Below, in pieces: positions 13,594 to 17,713 of a DNA stretch of 17,713 nucleotides. Made by a program: the position numbers and the translations under genes. This stretch comes from an uncultured Verrucomicrobiales bacterium (GTDB lineage: Bacteria; Verrucomicrobiota; Verrucomicrobiia; Verrucomicrobiales; Akkermansiaceae), in NCBI GenBank assembly GCA_937916135.1, contig CALFTQ010000022.1, positions 1 to 17,713 on the forward strand, in the 5' to 3' direction. Under the pieces are notes generated by a model. It worked only from the letters and a program-made list of their open reading frames with translations, was not told where the DNA came from and made no database searches. Positions within the stretch are counted from its first letter, which is position 1. Every line of letters starts with the position of its first letter.

Positions 13594-16500
13594 ATGAAAT
13601 TACACCTCCCGAAATTACTTCGTAACGCAGTGCTTGCATGCATTGCTGCAATGGCTGGTATCACCACGACAGTAGGAACCACCACTATTACCGTTGCGGC
13701 ATTGGCGTCTCTGGCCGGTCAGCAGGCATTGGCAGAAAATCCCTTGAATGTGCCTTATGGTGGCAACTTCTTTGGCGGTGACTTTGTGTTCTCATTCACC
13801 TTGAAAGAAGGGCTACTTTCTTCCACGAATGCTACGGACGTGGTGGCAACTTATTGGGGTGAAAGTGCGGGTGATACATACGGAGCTAATGCCTATGTTC
13901 TGAATCGAGCAGAAGACGGAACGATTACCCTGACGGCAGGTCGCGGTAAGCTGGAAGGTCTGAGCAATGGAAATGTTGTGGATACAACTGTTTTCACTTT
14001 CCAGGATAATGCAGTTTCATCTGCCCTTACCCTGGGGCAGACCTACGTTGTCAAGGTATCGGGTGCTAGCGGATCCCAGACCGTTACCATTATTGGCGGG
14101 GGCTCTTCCCAGACTCTGACGTCATACAACGGCAATATGAATGGCCAGGTCGACCCGCTGAATTCCGCTTCCTATGCCGCTTATTCTGTCACTCTTCCCA
14201 CTTTAAGCTGGAAGCTCGCAAGTGATGATAACACCTGGCAGACCAATGCTTGGATGTTTGATGAAACGGAGCTGGAATGGATTAACGGTTCCAGTGTTGT
14301 TTTCTCCGGTGCGGGAGAAACTGTTACTGTGCAGGACACTGAGGCAGAGGGAACGGATGTGGTGTCGGTTGCCGATGCTACGGTAACCGGTACCGGCTGG
14401 GTGTGGGATGGCGCCGGTGCTGTGAGGGTGGGTAAGACTCTCTATGTGGGCACCGAAACCGAGGTGGGCTCTCTTTCCATTGCCAATACGGGCGGTGTGA
14501 CCGTGGGTACTGCTCTTTCCATTGCTGCGCGATCTACCCTTGCCTTGCAGGAAAACAGCACGGTGAATCTGACTCGCCTTGAACTGGCTGATGGAGCTAC
14601 TGTCTCCGGTGGCGGTACCCTGCAATTTGGAGCAGGCTCCATCAATGTCACGGGTACATCCACTGTGGAAAGTAAGGTGATGACCAATGCTGACAGCTTG
14701 GTGACCAAAGATGGAGAGGGTACGCTCTCCCTCGCCGCTGAGGGTAATACCTTCGTCAAAGGTCTGACGATTGAGGCCGGTACTCTTAATATCGAAGGCA
14801 CCACTACCGTGCAGGGGGGAGCGTTGTCTGTGGCAGAAGGTGCTACCGTCTCCGTCAATGCGGGCCTGACCATCTCCCAGACTATTGAGAACGCAGGCAC
14901 TCTTAACCTGAATGCTTCTGTCTCTGTGGAGAATATCAAGGATCTGGATTTCTCCTTCGGTGGTGATGCGACACTGACCCACGAGACTCACGGCTACCGC
15001 CAGGGTGATGTCTCACTGGTGATTGCCAAAGGCGGGGCTACGGTTGAAGTGTCCGATGCTTTTAAGGCAAACATTAGCAACTACACCAACATAGGCAAGG
15101 AAGACTTGGTTATTGCGGATGGCGTTGTTCAGTATATAGCGAAGGGTTTCACGGATAATGTGTATGAGATTAAGGCCACCGCAGGTGAGATTGCCTATAA
15201 CGGCGCCAATGGTGATATGGCAGCTGCAAAGGCTTTCCTGCTGGAGGATGGTGCTACCCTTGCGCTGAATGCCAGCCTGGCTGGAACCGTGACCGACGGT
15301 ATTATCATCGCTGATGGTGCTTCTGTTACCCTGAAGGTCGCGCAGATTGGGGAGGAAGCGGTGTCCCTGCACAGCGATAGCATTGTGAGGGGCGCAGGAA
15401 GCAAGGTTTCTTTTGATGTGGATGGAGGAACTTTGCAGCTGCGAAACACGAGCGAAGACACCGGTGTTGAGTCCATCACCATGACCAATGGAGCCAGCAC
15501 CATTCTGACACAGACCACCTGGTCTGATGCCGGCACAAAGATTGGTGCTTTGACAGCACCTGTCAAGATGTCGCTTTCCGGTGGTTCTTCCCTGATTCTT
15601 CGTAATGGCAATCATGGCTATATCTATGCCGATATGGAGATTGACGGCAGCGCAACAATAGCGGGCAGCACGAACTTCTCCTATGCGCAGGTGCAGGGAA
15701 CCATCTCAGGTAAAGGTATCTTGACGTTGACCAACGAATCTGGCAAGACCAACGGTTGGACTATTTCTTCCAATATTTCCGATGGCGCGGATGGGGCTCT
15801 GGCTCTGCTGCGCACTGGCACTGATGGTGCGAATGTGGAACTGACCCTGAGCGGTAACAATACCTTCACCGGTGGCCTTACCATTGAATCTTCCAAGATC
15901 AAGACCAACAGCGTCAATGCACTGGGTGCCGGTATTGTTACTGTGACTGGCGGTACACTTGAGATTGCCACCAACACGAATCTGAATGGTCTTCTTACAG
16001 TGGGGGCTGCGGGCACTGTCACCTTGGCGCAGAATGCATCCCTCGTAATCGGTTCGCTGGATAACTTCGAGATGGTGGATGGTACCCTGCCGACTGAAAA
16101 TGGTCTGGCTTCGCTGAGCTACAGGATTATCGATGCTTCAGATGGCGCTACGATTCAGAAGATGTCGGGAGAAACCGCAGGTGCTCTTACCTCTGTTACT
16201 TACTCCGGTACCGAATACACCCTTACAGACGGCTGCATCTCCCTTGCCAGCGCCTATCATGTGGTGAAGGATACGGTTGCATATGAGACAATCGGGCAGA
16301 CTGCCGCCACATCTGTTCGAGTGATGAAGAACGGTGCTCTTTCCATTTCTGCAGCAGATGAGGTGAGTCTGCCTATTGAAAACCAGGGAAGCATTCAGCT
16401 TATGGGCAGTACTGCCGGGATGGCTGCCATTGCCAACAATGGTGGTGAAATCAAGCTGATGGGTGGCGATTCTGCCATTATCACTTTCGGTGGCAATTCT

Positions 16501-17713
16501 GTCCCTGCTGCCATGGAAACCGAAATTACGGATAATGTCTACGTTAAGACGACCGGGACTTCCTTATATGCCGGCAATATCACCATCCATTCCGGTGCTA
16601 CTCTGGAATTGGCTCATGCCTTTTCTTCTGCTACATCGACCGTGGTGGAACAAGGCGGTACACTTTATATCAGTAGCGGAGGTGAAAATACTTTCCTGGG
16701 TGGAGAATTGCTGGTGAAAGGTACCCTTAAGACTAAGGGCGATTCTTTCGGCTGGAATAATCCTGTTGCCGGTGGTGCCAGCAAACTGACCATAGAAGGC
16801 GGCACCTGGATTATGGAAGCCAGCAACAGCACCTTCAGCAACATGCCGGTGGTGCTGAATCAGGGTAAGGTGTTACTTGGCTGCAGCACGGCATCAAGTC
16901 TGGATGGCTGGGATTTCTACTCCAATAATGCGACAGGTAATCTGGTTATGACTGAGGCTACGGCCACCGGTCAGTCTGTCATTGGTATTGCAGAGGGGGG
17001 CTATGATGGCATAGATGCCAAGGGCAACAAGATCACCCTTCGCCGAGCAATCACCACTTTTGATATTGCCCGTGCCACCGTGCTGGCAGATACCGACACG
17101 GCAGATCTGCTGCTCAATGTGGGTATCGTGCGCGAAGACAATGGCGATCGCACCTTCAACAAGAATGGAGATGGTATTCTGGAAACTACCGTGGGTGTGC
17201 TTAATATTGGTGATGAGGCCAAGATTAAGGTCAACGTGAATGAAGGCACCCTGCGTCTCAGCGGAAATGCCAGTCTTACCGGCAGTAATGTGAGCATCGC
17301 AGATGGGGCAACTCTTGAGCTAGCCACCACGACGGAAGGGGCTGTTTCCACGGCAGTTATTGCCGGTGCTGGTTCTATTGTGAAGAACAATACCGGCTCC
17401 ACCACGCTGGCGGATCTGGCCGAGACCTGGACCGGTGATATCACGGTGAAGGGCGGCACGCTGAACCTCGGTGCCTTGGGTGGCACCACCTCAGTGACCG
17501 TGGAAGAAGGCGGTACCCTGGGCGTCTCCGGCGATATTTCCTGCGAGATCAGCAACACCGGCGCTTTGACGGCTACCTCTATCTCCGGCAAGCTGAGCAG
17601 CACCGGAGGCTCCCTCGAGCTGAGCGGCGACAACGCCATCACCTCCACGGATGTGACTATCTCCGGCACCGAGCTGAAGGGCACCTGGGGTGCCAGTGGC
17701 CTGGAGCTGGGCA
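13594..17713 (+). CDS. Giant secreted beta-strand-repeat protein (autotransporter-like), 3' end outside the window
   Basis: Open from the ATG at 13594 to the right edge without a stop: 1373 codons seen. The N-terminus MKLHLPKLLRNAVLACIAAM starts a signal sequence that runs to about residue 49, ending in QQALA before ENPLNVPYGG. The rest is a low-charge, Gly/Thr/Ser/Asn-rich series of short beta strands, as in the passenger of autotransporters. Repeat-like units include LAAEGNTFVKGLTIEAGTLN (from about residue 376), LTLSGNNTFTGGLTIE (from about 750) and WTGDITVKGGTLNLGALGGT (from about 611 bases before the window edge region, 17431 on). LSGNNTFTGGLTI is the signature of the autotransporter-associated beta-strand repeat (PATR). 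It should fold as a right-handed beta-helix outside the cell. The C-terminus, either a barrel or a sorting signal, is not visible. G/C at third positions rises sharply after about 17400. Confidence 0.85.
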   Translation, partial: MKLHLPKLLRNAVLACIAAMAGITTTVGTTTITVAALASLAGQQALAENPLNVPYGGNFFGGDFVFSFTLKEGLLSSTNATDVVATYWGESAGDTYGANAYVLNRAEDGTITLTAGRGKLEGLSNGNVVDTTVFTFQDNAVSSALTLGQTYVVKVSGASGSQTVTIIGGGSSQTLTSYNGNMNGQVDPLNSASYAAYSVTLPTLSWKLASDDNTWQTNAWMFDETELEWINGSSVVFSGAGETVTVQDTEAEGTDVVSVADATVTGTGWVWDGAGAVRVGKTLYVGTETEVGSLSIANTGGVTVGTALSIAARSTLALQENSTVNLTRLELADGATVSGGGTLQFGAGSINVTGTSTVESKVMTNADSLVTKDGEGTLSLAAEGNTFVKGLTIEAGTLNIEGTTTVQGGALSVAEGATVSVNAGLTISQTIENAGTLNLNASVSVENIKDLDFSFGGDATLTHETHGYRQGDVSLVIAKGGATVEVSDAFKANISNYTNIGKEDLVIADGVVQYIAKGFTDNVYEIKATAGEIAYNGANGDMAAAKAFLLEDGATLALNASLAGTVTDGIIIADGASVTLKVAQIGEEAVSLHSDSIVRGAGSKVSFDVDGGTLQLRNTSEDTGVESITMTNGASTILTQTTWSDAGTKIGALTAPVKMSLSGGSSLILRNGNHGYIYADMEIDGSATIAGSTNFSYAQVQGTISGKGILTLTNESGKTNGWTISSNISDGADGALALLRTGTDGANVELTLSGNNTFTGGLTIESSKIKTNSVNALGAGIVTVTGGTLEIATNTNLNGLLTVGAAGTVTLAQNASLVIGSLDNFEMVDGTLPTENGLASLSYRIIDASDGATIQKMSGETAGALTSVTYSGTEYTLTDGCISLASAYHVVKDTVAYETIGQTAATSVRVMKNGALSISAADEVSLPIENQGSIQLMGSTAGMAAIANNGGEIKLMGGDSAIITFGGNSVPAAMETEITDNVYVKTTGTSLYAGNITIHSGATLELAHAFSSATSTVVEQGGTLYISSGGENTFLGGELLVKGTLKTKGDSFGWNNPVAGGASKLTIEGGTWIMEASNSTFSNMPVVLNQGKVLLGCSTASSLDGWDFYSNNATGNLVMTEATATGQSVIGIAEGGYDGIDAKGNKITLRRAITTFDIARATVLADTDTADLLLNVGIVREDNGDRTFNKNGDGILETTVGVLNIGDEAKIKVNVNEGTLRLSGNASLTGSNVSIADGATLELATTTEGAVSTAVIAGAGSIVKNNTGSTTLADLAETWTGDITVKGGTLNLGALGGTTSVTVEEGGTLGVSGDISCEISNTGALTATSISGKLSSTGGSLELSGDNAITSTDVTISGTELKGTWGASGLELG

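Noticed and set aside
14203..17684. Several minus-strand frames opposite the giant secreted protein
   Set aside because: All are Ser/Val/Pro-rich complements of the Thr/Gly/Asn-rich plus-strand frame, which is open for the whole 4.1 kb behind a signal sequence.

Overview
The window looks like a chromosomal segment of a Verrucomicrobiota bacterium, probably Akkermansia-like. This is an inference from three things: a giant secreted protein built of autotransporter-type beta-strand repeats behind a short MKLHLPK-type signal sequence, the almost complete absence of Shine-Dalgarno sequences, and the mix of housekeeping genes. No rRNA or tRNA gene was recognised and no taxonomic marker settles the question.

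Layout. 128-3264 (minus strand) holds argS (arginyl-tRNA synthetase) followed, stop-on-start, by a secreted TPR protein. 3298-5140 is an AT-rich stretch with a family 2 glycosyltransferase (minus) flanked by two non-coding units (A about 3406-3628, B about 4816-4990). The units share an upstream 16-bp palindrome, a promoter and six collinear sequence blocks. 5141-6034 (plus) encodes a GYF_2/zinc-ribbon/DUF805 membrane protein. 6246-7169 is miaA (tRNA dimethylallyltransferase). On the minus strand follow an unrecognised 203-residue protein (7158-7769), a GC-rich polytopic membrane protein (7840-9213) and carB (9352-12573), which has its own terminator. Between carB and the next gene lie two decayed pieces of AlbA/HATPase-type putative DNA-binding proteins and a REP-like inverted repeat. 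From 13594 to the right edge runs one open reading frame, incomplete in the window, for the repeat-rich secreted protein.

Three unusual patterns stand out. (1) Six intact copies and one half copy of a parS-like palindrome TGTTCCAYRTGGAACA lie within 100-6281 and none was found in the remaining 11.4 kb. Two of them sit inside coding sequence. (2) The two non-coding units are paralogous in layout, and unit A folds as a rod with a closing stem, a central bubble and an apical hairpin, as 6S RNA does. (3) At least four genes (argS, the glycosyltransferase, the DUF805 gene and the 203-residue ORF) have a good sigma-70-type promoter whose -10 box ends only 10-12 nt before the start codon, so their mRNAs should be leaderless or nearly so. 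This also moves two starts downstream of the longest reading frame.

Functionally the genes do not form one pathway. argS and miaA serve translation, carB serves pyrimidine and arginine synthesis, and the others concern the envelope or are unknown. The common thread is the regulatory and centromere-like palindrome cluster on the left side.
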